DNA from: an uncultured Bacteroidota bacterium
GTDB lineage: Bacteria; Bacteroidota; Bacteroidia; Flavobacteriales; Flavobacteriaceae
Reading direction: 5' to 3'
Assembly: GCA_902557655.1 (NCBI GenBank)
Contig: CACEAZ010000006.1
Span: 1 to 64,000, forward strand
DNA length: 64,000 nucleotides
A program made the position numbers and the translations under genes. The first letter of the stretch is position 1. Every line of letters begins with the position of its first letter. The notes beneath the pieces are model-generated. The model did not search any database, was not told the origin of the DNA, and was given only the letters and a program-made list of their open reading frames with translations. Below are positions 20,286-30,868 of the stretch, in pieces.

Positions 20286-22355
20286 TTAATTACTATTTTC
20301 TGGGTATTCAATTCTGACGTGATAAATGTTTTTTAATTTTTCTTTTAAAACACTTTTAATGGTTGAAATATTCTTAAAAGTTAATTCACAATCAACAAAC
20401 TGATCTTCTTCAATTTGCTTATCAATAATAGTTTCAACAAAATTATCAATCTTTGAATTATCAGGTTTTTCTAAACTTTTGGTGGCAGCTTCTACTGAGT
20501 CACACATCATCACAAGAGCCATTTCAATACTAAATGGCTTAGGTCCATCATAACAAAACGCATCTTTACTTTTTTCCCCATTCTCATCAAGATGTTTAGA
20601 ATAAAAATATGATATTAAATTAGTTCCGTGATGAGTTCTTATAAAATCAATTATCCTATCAGGTAATCCTGCATTTTTAGCAATATTAACACCATCTTTT
20701 ACATGATCTTTTATAATCCCTACACTTTTTTCAGAATTTAGTTTATCATGAGGATTTTGTTCTGAAAGTTGGTTTTCAATAAAGTATGATGGATTGTTTA
20801 TTTTTCCTATATCATGATGTAATGCGCCAACACGTGATAATAATGCATTTGCATTAATTTTATTTGCACAAGCTTCAGAAAGGTTTGCAACATTTAAAGA
20901 ATGATGAAAAGTCCCAGGTGCTTTGTCAGATAATTCTTTCATTAGTTTTGAATTTGTATCAGATAATTCTAAAAGGGAAACATCTGAAACCAAACCAAAT
21001 ATTTTTTCATATATATAAATTAAAGGATAGATGAATAACGTTAACAAACCACATAATATAAATAGTAAGAAATTAAACATTGGTAAGTTTTCAATACTTC
21101 CTTCATGTATCACATAAAATGAAAAATAAGCTAACATGTAGACAAAAGTTATCTGAGCTACGGCTATAAAAAGATTTGCTCTTTTATATATATTGTCTGA
21201 GGTTAAAATGGTTACTACTCCGGCGATAATATTTAGGAAAATAAACTCATAACTATTAGGCACCACAAAACCTAATAACATGATTGTTACTGAATGAATA
21301 AAAAAAGCTATCCTAGAATCAAAAAAGGCTTTAAATAATAAAGGAATAATACAAAGAGGTATAATGTAAACATAATTGGAGTTAAAGTCTATTACCCAAG
21401 TTGTAATTAGTATGATTAAAGTGATATTAAAATAAACAAAAGCTATTCTGTTATTATTCTCATAAATTTCTTTTTCAAATTTTCTTATGAATAGTACAAT
21501 CATCAGTAATGATAATATAACCAACAGCGAGTATGCGGTTACAATTAAATAAACATCAGAAAATGATCCATCATTAACTTCATATTCTTTTTTTAAGGAT
21601 TCTAGTATGTTTAGCTTCTCCCCTTCTACAATTTCTCCTTTGGAAATAATTAATGTTTCTTTTTCAATAAAACCTCTGTTAGGAGATATTTTACTTTCAG
21701 ATTCCTCCAATGCTTTTATGGATAATGACTCATTAAAACTAAGATTCGGGGATATCAAATCAAACACGACTGATATTATTTCAGATTTATATGTTTCTGT
21801 ATCGTATTCTAGGATTTTATTATTTACAAATAAAAGTAAACTCTCGGGTTTAATAAGAAGATCAAAATCGGTTAATTTAATCTGTTTGTTGTCTAAAAGA
21901 ATTGAAATTGTTTGATTTTTACTAAAATCAAAATTCTCGTCTAGTAAGCCAGTATTATAAACATCATTTATAATTTTTATAGAATGTTTTTTAATTATTT
22001 CTAGATCAACATTTTTATAATTTTTAAAAAGAGTATCATCTTTTAATTCTCTAAATCTTTTGGAAATTCTCCTATTAGAATTAGTTGCCGATGATGTATC
22101 AATTTCAAAAAAAAGTGGAGTATTTAATTTTACATATTCAATCTCACTATTTATTTCATCGGAAGATTTTTTAATAGCAAAATCAAAAGGAGCATACAGA
22201 TTTTCTGACTGCCAAGGTCTTCCATTCTCAAAGCTATATTTAAATTTTCCGCTTTTTGGAAAGAAATAAATAATTAAAAATGCAGAAAGAATAAAAAGGA
22301 GTATTCGAAAAAGTCTTGAAAATCCTTTATTTATTTTATTAAATAGTTTTCCCAT
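20286..22355 (-). CDS. 7TM-HD (PgpH-like) HDIG-domain membrane phosphohydrolase, probable cyclic-di-AMP phosphodiesterase
   Basis: 7TM segment + HD domain: APGTFHHSLNVANLSE, GALHHDIGKI, IRTHHGT. Confidence 0.9.
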   Translation of the reverse strand: MGKLFNKINKGFSRLFRILLFILSAFLIIYFFPKSGKFKYSFENGRPWQSENLYAPFDFAIKKSSDEINSEIEYVKLNTPLFFEIDTSSATNSNRRISKRFRELKDDTLFKNYKNVDLEIIKKHSIKIINDVYNTGLLDENFDFSKNQTISILLDNKQIKLTDFDLLIKPESLLLFVNNKILEYDTETYKSEIISVVFDLISPNLSFNESLSIKALEESESKISPNRGFIEKETLIISKGEIVEGEKLNILESLKKEYEVNDGSFSDVYLIVTAYSLLVILSLLMIVLFIRKFEKEIYENNNRIAFVYFNITLIILITTWVIDFNSNYVYIIPLCIIPLLFKAFFDSRIAFFIHSVTIMLLGFVVPNSYEFIFLNIIAGVVTILTSDNIYKRANLFIAVAQITFVYMLAYFSFYVIHEGSIENLPMFNFLLFILCGLLTLFIYPLIYIYEKIFGLVSDVSLLELSDTNSKLMKELSDKAPGTFHHSLNVANLSEACANKINANALLSRVGALHHDIGKINNPSYFIENQLSEQNPHDKLNSEKSVGIIKDHVKDGVNIAKNAGLPDRIIDFIRTHHGTNLISYFYSKHLDENGEKSKDAFCYDGPKPFSIEMALVMMCDSVEAATKSLEKPDNSKIDNFVETIIDKQIEEDQFVDCELTFKNISTIKSVLKEKLKNIYHVRIEYPENSN

Positions 22356-22434
22356 AATATTGATTTAATAAATTTACTAAATATTTAAGGGTTTAGTACA
22401 ATTTTTAATTTATTAACTTTATTGAAAGAAATTT

Positions 22435-23610
22435 ATGATGAACGAAGTAGTTATTGTAAGCGCTGTAAGAACACCTCTTGGTTGTTTTATGGGATCTTTA
22501 TCTCATTTGTCAGCGGTAGATTTAGGTATTCAGTCTGTAGAAGGTGCATTAAGAAAGATAAATCTAGATAAGTCATTTATTGATGAGCTAATTATCGGAC
22601 ATGTTTTACAAGCTGGATGTGGTCAAGCTCCAGCAAGACAAATTGCTGTTGGGGCTGGTTTAAAGTCTCAAATACCTTGTTTCAGTGTAAATAAGGTTTG
22701 TTCATCAGGATTAAAAGCTGTTGATTTAGCTTTTCAGTCCATAGCCCTAGGTAAAAATGAAATAGTTATTGCTGGGGGAGTTGAAAGTATGAGTAATTCT
22801 CCTCATTATTTAAATTTAAGAAAGGCTACTAAGTTTGGGAATTCCTCATCAATTGATGGTATGATGAATGATGGTTTGACAGATGTTTACAGTAAAAGCT
22901 CTATGGGTGTATTAGCAGATAATTGTGCTAGTGATTATTCTATTTCTAGAGAATCTCAGGACGAGTATGCTATTAACTCATACGTGAAATCAATAAAATC
23001 AACAGAAAATAATTATTTTTCAGATGAAATCATACCCGTTTTTTACAAAGACAAAAAAGGAAATGAAATTGTAATTGAGAAAGATGAGCAAATTTCAAAA
23101 GTAAAATTTGATAAGATACCTAAACTCTCACCTGCATTCGTTAAAAATGGATCGGTTACAGCTGCTAATTCTTCACCGATTAGTGACGGTGCTTCAATTT
23201 TAGTTTTAATGAGTTCAAAAAAAGCAAAAGAAATGGATATCAAACCTTTGGCTAAAGTTATTGATTTTCATGATGCAGCAATTGAGCCTGACAAGTTTAC
23301 TATAGCTCCTTCAAAGGCCATAAAGGAATTAGCTCTTAAAACTGATAGTAATCTAGAGGATATTGATTTATTTGAAATTAATGAGGCTTTTTCCATGGTT
23401 CCAATTGTTAATACGAATATTTTAAGTTTAGATGATAAAAAGGTAAATATTAATGGAGGCGCCGTTTCTTTAGGTCATCCCCTGGGTTGTTCTGGAGCTA
23501 GAATACTTACTACTTTAATTCATAACTTACACAGGCTCAAAAAGAAAAAGGGAATTGCTGCCATTTGTAACGGTGGTGGAGGTGCTTCTTCAGTCCAGAT
23601 TAAAATTTAA
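22435..23610 (+). CDS. Acetyl-CoA C-acyltransferase (thiolase)
   Basis: NKVCSSGLKAV, GGVESMSNSPHY, NINGGAVSLGHPLGCSGARI, CNGGGGA. Confidence 0.96.
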   Translation: MMNEVVIVSAVRTPLGCFMGSLSHLSAVDLGIQSVEGALRKINLDKSFIDELIIGHVLQAGCGQAPARQIAVGAGLKSQIPCFSVNKVCSSGLKAVDLAFQSIALGKNEIVIAGGVESMSNSPHYLNLRKATKFGNSSSIDGMMNDGLTDVYSKSSMGVLADNCASDYSISRESQDEYAINSYVKSIKSTENNYFSDEIIPVFYKDKKGNEIVIEKDEQISKVKFDKIPKLSPAFVKNGSVTAANSSPISDGASILVLMSSKKAKEMDIKPLAKVIDFHDAAIEPDKFTIAPSKAIKELALKTDSNLEDIDLFEINEAFSMVPIVNTNILSLDDKKVNINGGAVSLGHPLGCSGARILTTLIHNLHRLKKKKGIAAICNGGGGASSVQIKI

Positions 23611-23616
23611 TTTTCT

Positions 23617-24360
23617 ATGATACTTGGAATTTGTAACCTTAGTATTGTTCCGGTGCGAATTGTAGATTCTGATAAATCAGAAATGATCAATCAATTAATT
23701 TACGGAGATATAATCGAAATTTTAGAGGAAAAAGAAAAATGGGTAAAAATAAAGTCAGTATTCGATGATTATATTGGATGGATTGATAAAAAACAATATT
23801 TTAAAATTGATGATGATATTGAGTTAAATCTAAACAACCCTGTTTATAGTATAAATTTGGTTGAATTTATCGAAAACAATAACAATGAATTAGTTACAAT
23901 TCCTATTGGCTCAGATATATCAAATATTTCATTAATGAACCATAAATTTGATGGAAAAACTATTTCTGGCAAAAACAATAGAAATTCTATTGTAAATACA
24001 GCTTTATTGTTTTTAAACTCACCTTATTTTTGGGGAGGTAAAACACCTTTTGGTATTGACTGTTCTGGTTTTACCCAGATGGTTTATAAAATAAATGGAT
24101 ATAAGCTTTCTAGAGATGCTAAAGATCAAGCGAATCAAGGGGAAACTCTAAGCTTTATTGAGGAATCAGAAGCTGGTGATTTAGCGTTTTTTAACAATGA
24201 TCAAGGAGATATAATCCATGTAGGAATTATACTACAAAACAATCACATCATTCATGCAAGCGGAAAAGTTAGGATTGATAGAATTGATCACAGTGGTATT
24301 TACAATAATGATCTAAATAAGCATACTCACTCTCTACGTTATATTAAGAAAATTATATAA
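23617..24360 (+). CDS. C40-family (NlpC/P60) peptidase with N-terminal SH3-like domain
   Basis: YFWGGKTPFGIDCSGFTQMVYK, GDLAFFNNDQGDIIHVGI. Confidence 0.92.
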   Translation: MILGICNLSIVPVRIVDSDKSEMINQLIYGDIIEILEEKEKWVKIKSVFDDYIGWIDKKQYFKIDDDIELNLNNPVYSINLVEFIENNNNELVTIPIGSDISNISLMNHKFDGKTISGKNNRNSIVNTALLFLNSPYFWGGKTPFGIDCSGFTQMVYKINGYKLSRDAKDQANQGETLSFIEESEAGDLAFFNNDQGDIIHVGIILQNNHIIHASGKVRIDRIDHSGIYNNDLNKHTHSLRYIKKII

Positions 24361-25635
24361 CTATTTATTTTCTAAACCAACAACAATAGTTTTGTACTTG
24401 TTTTCGGACTCAACATCCCCAAGTGCTGAAAAAATATTTTTTAGAGTTCTAGCAGCATTAAGATTATCATTTTCAAGTTCATAAACTTTTTCCAAATAAG
24501 GGATGGCACTTCGATACAGGTTTTCCCTTTCTATTTTTAGCTCATCATATCTGTTGTAATCTGCTGTACTCATTCCTAAGGAATTCATTTCTTCGATTAT
24601 CGCACCTTCTTTTTCTAAAGTAAGTGCTGCAGCATTCAAATAAGCTTTGGTGTATGATGGATCCATAGCTATTGCTTTATTATAATAATCAACAGCCTTT
24701 TCATGATCCCCTTTGTCTGCGTTTACTACTCCAAGATTAAAAATTAGATCAACATTATTTGGTTCAATTTCTAGTGCTTTAGTAATTAAACTTTGATACA
24801 TGTCAACTTCACCCATCTCCCACCTAATATTAGATTCAAGTAAAATCAAATTAATGTCAAGTGGATCTATTGATTTGGCTTTTTCTAAAAATTTGAGTGA
24901 GTTATCAAAATCTTCTTTAATTCTGTAGATCGCAGCTATAGATCTTAAAATATCAATTTCTACAGATTTAGCCATTTCATCTCTTGGTGAAATATGTGTT
25001 GTTAGAACATCTACTGAAAAGTCACGTGATTTCATATCTTGAAAAACCTGCTCTTTACCAGATTCCTTTTCGGTAGCATAGTAATTTATTGAAATTCCTG
25101 TATAACCTAAATCAATCAATTTTTCATAAAAGTTTAAAGCTACACCATAAGATTTAGCCTCAGTTGCTACAAGGGCTGCGTTATATAAGTAAAGAGTGTC
25201 TCTTTTAGAAACATTATAAGCTGCTTCTAAACTTTTATATGACAATTCATAATCTTTATTTTCAAGAGCAGATCTCGAATCATTAACAAACGAATTAAAT
25301 AAATTAGTTAAGATATCATCGATTTTTGTAGAATATATTTTCGAACCTTTTTCTTCTATTTCTTTTGAATTATTAAAATTTTCAATACTAGATAATTTAT
25401 TTTCAAAAGAGCTTTCTCCATTTTGATAATTAGCAAGACCGCTTAAGTAATAAAATTTTGCTTTGGTTTTGTCATCAGCAGAATCTATTAAATCATTTAA
25501 TGATTCAAGTATATTTATTGCTTCAGTATAATTATTAGATTTTATAAGCTTTTCTACAGTTTTTAGTTCTTTTTTTTGACTAAAACTAAAATGTGTAATA
25601 CCAATAGTTATCAGAATTAAAATTAATTTTTTCAT
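24361..25635 (-). CDS. Tetratricopeptide repeat protein with signal peptide
   Basis: N-terminal signal peptide; TPR units e.g. VDLIFNLGVVNADKGDHEKAVDYYNKAIAMDPSYTKAY. Confidence 0.85.
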   Translation of the reverse strand: MKKLILILITIGITHFSFSQKKELKTVEKLIKSNNYTEAINILESLNDLIDSADDKTKAKFYYLSGLANYQNGESSFENKLSSIENFNNSKEIEEKGSKIYSTKIDDILTNLFNSFVNDSRSALENKDYELSYKSLEAAYNVSKRDTLYLYNAALVATEAKSYGVALNFYEKLIDLGYTGISINYYATEKESGKEQVFQDMKSRDFSVDVLTTHISPRDEMAKSVEIDILRSIAAIYRIKEDFDNSLKFLEKAKSIDPLDINLILLESNIRWEMGEVDMYQSLITKALEIEPNNVDLIFNLGVVNADKGDHEKAVDYYNKAIAMDPSYTKAYLNAAALTLEKEGAIIEEMNSLGMSTADYNRYDELKIERENLYRSAIPYLEKVYELENDNLNAARTLKNIFSALGDVESENKYKTIVVGLENK

Positions 25636-28136
25636 TATTCTTCGTTTGAATTATTTTCTTCAATTATTTCAATATTTTCTTCATGATTTTCCTCATCCTC
25701 TTCATGAACAACTTTTGCAACAGCAGCGATAGAGTCACTTTCCTTCAAATTTATCAATTTTACTCCTTGAGTTGCTCTACCCATAACTCTTAAGTTCTTT
25801 ACAGCCATTCTAATTGCGATTCCGGACTTATTTATAATCATAAGACCATTAGTATCATCAACATTTTTAATAGCCACTAAATCGCCTGTTTTTTCTGTGA
25901 TGGAAATCGTTTTTACACCTTTTCCACCTCTATTAGTTATTCTGTAGTCTTCAAGTCTCGATCTTTTGCCATAACCATTTGATGAAACAACAAGTATATT
26001 GCTTTCCATGTCATTTACAGAAACCATTCCGATAACTTCATCATTATCATGTTGCAATCTAATACCTCTAACACCAGAAGCATTCCTTCCCATTGGTCTT
26101 GTTTTAGCTTCTTCAAACCTAATCGCTTTTCCTGATTTTAATGCAAGCATTACCTGACTATTACCATCTGTTAATTTTGCTTCAAGTAGTTCATCGTTTT
26201 CTTTTATAGTTATTGCATTTATTCCGTTTGATCTGGGTCTAGAATATTGTTCTAAAGAAGTTTTTTTAACCTGACCTTTTTTAGTTGCCATTATCACATA
26301 ATGAGAATTTATATAATCCTCATCTTTCAAATCTTTTGTACAGATAAAGGCTTTAACTTTATCATCTTGTTCAATATTAATTAAATTTTGTATCGCTCTA
26401 CCCTTAGAAGTCTTACTACCTTCAGGAATTTCATAAACTCTCATCCAAAAGCATTTTCCTTTTTGGGTAAAAAATAACATGTATTGGTGATTGGTTCCAA
26501 TAAAAATATCTTCAAGAAAATCTTCATTTCTAGTCGTTGATGCCTTTTGGCCAACCCCACCTCTATTTTGAATTTTATATTCGTCTAATGAAGTTCTTTT
26601 AATATATCCTGCATGTGAAATTGTAATGACAACTTTCTCATCAGGTATCATATCCTCAATTGAAAGATCGCCACCAGCATATTCTATTACAGATCTTCTT
26701 TCATCTCCATACTTGTCCTTGATTTCATTTAATTCATCTGAAATAATATTCATTCTTCTGTTCTCATTTCCAAGAATATCCTTTAAATCTTCAATGAGCT
26801 TTTTAATTTCTTCATATTCAGATCTAAGTTTATCTTGTTCTAATCCGGTTAATTGTCTTAACCTCATCTCCACAATTGCCTTTGCTTGGACTTCAGAAAG
26901 CTTAAACTTCTTAATTAAGTTATTTCTAGCATCCTCAGCATTTTTTGAAGCCTTTATTAAAGCTATTACATCATCAATATTGTCTGAAGCAATTATTAAA
27001 CCTTCAAGTATATGACATCTGTCTTCCGCTTTTTTTAATTCAAACTTGGTCCTTCTAACTACTACATCATGTCTATGATCAACAAAATGCTTGATCATTT
27101 CCTTTAGATTTAGCATCTGAGGGCGACCTTTTACAAGAGCAATAGTATTTACACTAAAAGAAGACTGAAGTGGACTGTATTTATATAATTTATTTAGAAC
27201 GATATTAGGGATTGCATCTCTTTTTAAAACAAAAACAATCCTCATTCCATTACGGTCAGATTCATCCCTTATTGTAGAAATTCCGTCTAATTTTTTATCA
27301 TTAACTAAGTCCGCAATTTTTTTAATCATATCAGCTTTATTGACCTGATATGGAATTTCAGTAACTATAATAGATTCTCTTCCGTTAACTTCTTCAATCT
27401 CTGCTTTTCCTCGGATTACTACCTTACCTCTTCCACTATGAAATGCATCTTTAACACCATCATAACCGTGAATAATTCCACCCGTAGGAAAATCAGGGGC
27501 TTTAACATATTGCATTAAACCATCAATATCAATTGAATTGTCTTTAATATATTCTAAAGTACCGTTTATAACCTCTGTAAGATTGTGTGGTGGTATATTA
27601 GTCGCCATACCCACTGCAATACCAGAAGCACCATTTACAAGTAGCGCTGGAATCTTTGTAGGCAAAACAGTTGGTTCCTTTAAAGTGTCATCAAAATTTA
27701 ATTTATAATCAACTGTATCTTTTTCTATGTCAGAAAGCATTTCTTCTGAAATCTTCTGCATTCTAGCCTCTGTATACCTCATTGCTGCAGGACTGTCACC
27801 GTCAACGGAACCAAAATTTCCTTGACCATCTACTAGCATGTATCTTAAACTCCATTCCTGAGCCATCCTAACCATGGTGTCGTAGATTGCTGAATCACCG
27901 TGAGGATGATATTTACCCATTACTTCACCAACAATTCTTGCAGATTTTTTATGAGCTGTTGAAGCTCTAACTCCTAAATCGTGCATTCCATATAAAACTC
28001 TTCTGTGAACAGGTTTTAACCCATCTCTAACATCAGGGAGTGCTCTTGAAACTATAACAGACATTGAGTAATCAATGTATGCGGATTTCATTTCATCTTC
28101 AATATTAATAGGTATTAATTTTTCGCCGTCATTCAT
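25635..28136 (-). CDS. gyrA: DNA gyrase subunit A
   Basis: [54 protein letters not shown]. Confidence 0.98.
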   Translation of the reverse strand: MNDGEKLIPINIEDEMKSAYIDYSMSVIVSRALPDVRDGLKPVHRRVLYGMHDLGVRASTAHKKSARIVGEVMGKYHPHGDSAIYDTMVRMAQEWSLRYMLVDGQGNFGSVDGDSPAAMRYTEARMQKISEEMLSDIEKDTVDYKLNFDDTLKEPTVLPTKIPALLVNGASGIAVGMATNIPPHNLTEVINGTLEYIKDNSIDIDGLMQYVKAPDFPTGGIIHGYDGVKDAFHSGRGKVVIRGKAEIEEVNGRESIIVTEIPYQVNKADMIKKIADLVNDKKLDGISTIRDESDRNGMRIVFVLKRDAIPNIVLNKLYKYSPLQSSFSVNTIALVKGRPQMLNLKEMIKHFVDHRHDVVVRRTKFELKKAEDRCHILEGLIIASDNIDDVIALIKASKNAEDARNNLIKKFKLSEVQAKAIVEMRLRQLTGLEQDKLRSEYEEIKKLIEDLKDILGNENRRMNIISDELNEIKDKYGDERRSVIEYAGGDLSIEDMIPDEKVVITISHAGYIKRTSLDEYKIQNRGGVGQKASTTRNEDFLEDIFIGTNHQYMLFFTQKGKCFWMRVYEIPEGSKTSKGRAIQNLINIEQDDKVKAFICTKDLKDEDYINSHYVIMATKKGQVKKTSLEQYSRPRSNGINAITIKENDELLEAKLTDGNSQVMLALKSGKAIRFEEAKTRPMGRNASGVRGIRLQHDNDEVIGMVSVNDMESNILVVSSNGYGKRSRLEDYRITNRGGKGVKTISITEKTGDLVAIKNVDDTNGLMIINKSGIAIRMAVKNLRVMGRATQGVKLINLKESDSIAAVAKVVHEEDEENHEENIEIIEENNSNEE

Positions 28137-28297
28137 AATAAAAAATTAGTTTAATTATATCATATAAATAGTAGTAAACAAATATAATAATTTAGCCAAA
28201 TTATTGTTCGCTTAATTGATTGTTAAAATTGATAATTTATTAACAATTTACCATCCATAAATTTTAAATAGTAATAGTGTTGTTTTAAAAAATCTTT

Positions 28298-30868
28298 ATG
28301 ATTATTTTTATACAAATTGTTTTTGTTATGGATGATAATTTTTCACCTAGAGTAAAAGATGTTATTACCTTTAGTAAAGAAGAGGCTTTAAGACTTGGTC
28401 ATGATTTCATAGGGACTGAGCATTTAGTACTTGGTATTATAAGAAATGGTGAAGGAAAGGCAATCGATATATTAAATTTTTTAGGTATTGATTTAAATGA
28501 ATTAAGAAGAAAAGTTGAATCTCTAAATCCAATAAATTTTGATAACGATGTTAAAGAATCGTCTAAAAAAAATCTTCATCTTACAAGACAAGCTGAGCGT
28601 GCTTTAAAAACTACATTTTTAGAAGCTAAGCTATTTCAAAGTTCGTTAATCAATACTGCTCACCTACTCTTATGCATCTTAAGAAACGAGAATGATCCTA
28701 CGGCGAAAATTTTCAATAACATGGAAGTTAATTATAATGTTGTTAAAGATGAGTATAAGTCTATCATAGGAAAAGATGACTTTTCTGAAGAAAGCGAAGC
28801 TGATCACTCTGAAACCAGTGAAATTGAGGATCTAAAGTCTTCAAAATCAAGTACGAAATCAAAATCTTCAAAAAAATCAAAAACTCCGGTTTTAGACAAT
28901 TTTGGAAAGGATCTTACTTTAATGGCTGAAAATAATGAATTAGACCCAATAATTGGAAGGGAAGTTGAAATCCAAAGAGTTTCACAAATTCTAAGTAGAA
29001 GAAAGAAGAATAATCCCTTATTAATTGGTGAGCCAGGTGTAGGTAAATCCGCTATTGCAGAGGGATTAGCAATTAGAATTATTAAGAAAAAAGTTTCTAG
29101 AGTTTTATTTAATAAAAGAATAATCTCCTTAGATCTTGCCAGTTTAGTTGCAGGAACTAAATACAGAGGTCAATTTGAAGAAAGAATGAAGGCTGTAATG
29201 AATGAGCTTGAAAAAAATTCTGATGTTATTCTTTTTATAGATGAAATTCATACAATTGTTGGTGCTGGTGGTGCAACAGGAAGTCTTGACGCTTCAAATA
29301 TGTTTAAGCCTGCTCTTGCAAGAGGCACGATTCAATGTATAGGCGCCACGACACTTGATGAGTATAGAAACTCTATTGAAAAAGATGGCGCACTTGAAAG
29401 AAGATTTCAAAAAATTATAGTAGAACAAACCAATGAAGAAGAAACTTTAGAGATTCTCAAAAATATTAAAGACAAGTATGAAGACCATCATAATGTAATC
29501 TATACAGACGAGGCTTTACTTGCTTGTGTTAAACTTACATCTAGATACATGACAGACAGACATCTTCCTGATAAAGCCATTGATGCTCTAGATGAAGCTG
29601 GGTCAAGAGTTCATTTAACGAATCTTGATGTTCCTTTGCATATCACTGATCTTGAATCGGAATTAGACAATGTTAAAAGTGATAAAAATCAAGCTGTAAA
29701 AAATCAAAAGTATGAACAAGCAGCAAGTTTTAGAGATAAGGAGAAAATTATTGAAAAAAAATTAAATAGTGCACAAATTCTTTGGGAAGAAGAGTGTAAA
29801 AAAAATAAAGAGATTGTAAACGAAGAAAGCATTGCTGATGTAGTTTCAATGATGACAGGTATTCCTTTAAACAAATTGAAACAATCAGAGAGTAATAAAT
29901 TATCTAATCTTACATCAATAGTAAAGAAAAGTATTATTGGACAAGATAAAGCTATTGAAAAGGTAGTAAAATCAATCCAAAGAAACAGAGCGGGATTAAA
30001 GGATCCAAAGAAACCAATTGGCTCATTTATATTTTTGGGGCAAACAGGTGTAGGAAAAACTCAGTTAGCAAAGATCCTTGCAAAAGAATTATTTGACTCT
30101 GAAGATGCGTTAATTCGTGTGGATATGAGTGAATATATGGAGAAGTTTGCAATTTCTAGATTAATTGGTGCTCCTCCAGGTTATGTTGGTTATGAAGACG
30201 GTGGTCAGCTTACAGAAAAGATTAGAAGAAAGCCTTATGCAGTAGTTTTGTTAGATGAAATAGAAAAGGCACATCCAGATGTGTTTAATATGCTTTTACA
30301 GGTTCTGGATGATGGGTTTTTGACAGATAGTCTTGGAAGAAAAATTGATTTCACTAATTGTGTGATTATTATGACTTCAAATATTGGAGTTAAAAAGATT
30401 CAAGATTTTGGATCTGGAGTTGGATTTGGAACAACAGCAAAAAAATCTCAAGAAGATTCGTTTACCCAAAAGACTATTATGAATTCACTACAAAAAAAGT
30501 TTGCTCCAGAATTTTTAAATAGAATAGATGAAGTCATAATTTTTAATTCATTATCTGAACAAAACATTCATTCAATTATTGAAATTGAATTAGAAAAATT
30601 ATACGAAAGGATTAATGAATTAGGCTATAAAATTAAACTATCAAAAAAGGCTAAAGATTTTTTATGTAAAAAAGGTTACGATAAAAAATATGGAGCAAGA
30701 CCCTTAAAAAGAACCATCCAAAAGCATGTTGAGGACCTAATAGCGGCAGAGATATTAAATTCTTCTATAAATGACGGAGATACAATTACAATCGACCATG
30801 TTTCTAAAAAATCTGAACTATCTATCAAGATAAAAAACTCTAAAGAAACAAAAACATCAAAGAAATAA
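28298..30868 (+). CDS. clpC: ATP-dependent Clp protease ATP-binding subunit ClpC (likely start 28328, MDDNFSPRVKDV)
   Basis: Two AAA+ modules: GEPGVGKSAIAEGLA, GQTGVGKTQLAK; Clp N domain; UVR-like linker. Confidence 0.95.
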   Translation: MIIFIQIVFVMDDNFSPRVKDVITFSKEEALRLGHDFIGTEHLVLGIIRNGEGKAIDILNFLGIDLNELRRKVESLNPINFDNDVKESSKKNLHLTRQAERALKTTFLEAKLFQSSLINTAHLLLCILRNENDPTAKIFNNMEVNYNVVKDEYKSIIGKDDFSEESEADHSETSEIEDLKSSKSSTKSKSSKKSKTPVLDNFGKDLTLMAENNELDPIIGREVEIQRVSQILSRRKKNNPLLIGEPGVGKSAIAEGLAIRIIKKKVSRVLFNKRIISLDLASLVAGTKYRGQFEERMKAVMNELEKNSDVILFIDEIHTIVGAGGATGSLDASNMFKPALARGTIQCIGATTLDEYRNSIEKDGALERRFQKIIVEQTNEEETLEILKNIKDKYEDHHNVIYTDEALLACVKLTSRYMTDRHLPDKAIDALDEAGSRVHLTNLDVPLHITDLESELDNVKSDKNQAVKNQKYEQAASFRDKEKIIEKKLNSAQILWEEECKKNKEIVNEESIADVVSMMTGIPLNKLKQSESNKLSNLTSIVKKSIIGQDKAIEKVVKSIQRNRAGLKDPKKPIGSFIFLGQTGVGKTQLAKILAKELFDSEDALIRVDMSEYMEKFAISRLIGAPPGYVGYEDGGQLTEKIRRKPYAVVLLDEIEKAHPDVFNMLLQVLDDGFLTDSLGRKIDFTNCVIIMTSNIGVKKIQDFGSGVGFGTTAKKSQEDSFTQKTIMNSLQKKFAPEFLNRIDEVIIFNSLSEQNIHSIIEIELEKLYERINELGYKIKLSKKAKDFLCKKGYDKKYGARPLKRTIQKHVEDLIAAEILNSSINDGDTITIDHVSKKSELSIKIKNSKETKTSKK

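Noticed and set aside
27800-27960. Possible fluoroquinolone-resistance mutation in gyrA QRDR
   Set aside because: Residues at E. coli 83/87-equivalent positions are Ser and Asp ([11 protein letters not shown]); wild-type pattern.
28830-28890. Ser/Lys-rich low-complexity tract in ClpC (SKSSTKSKSSKKSK)
   Set aside because: Sits at the N-domain/AAA1 linker where such tracts are expected; not evidence of a new domain.
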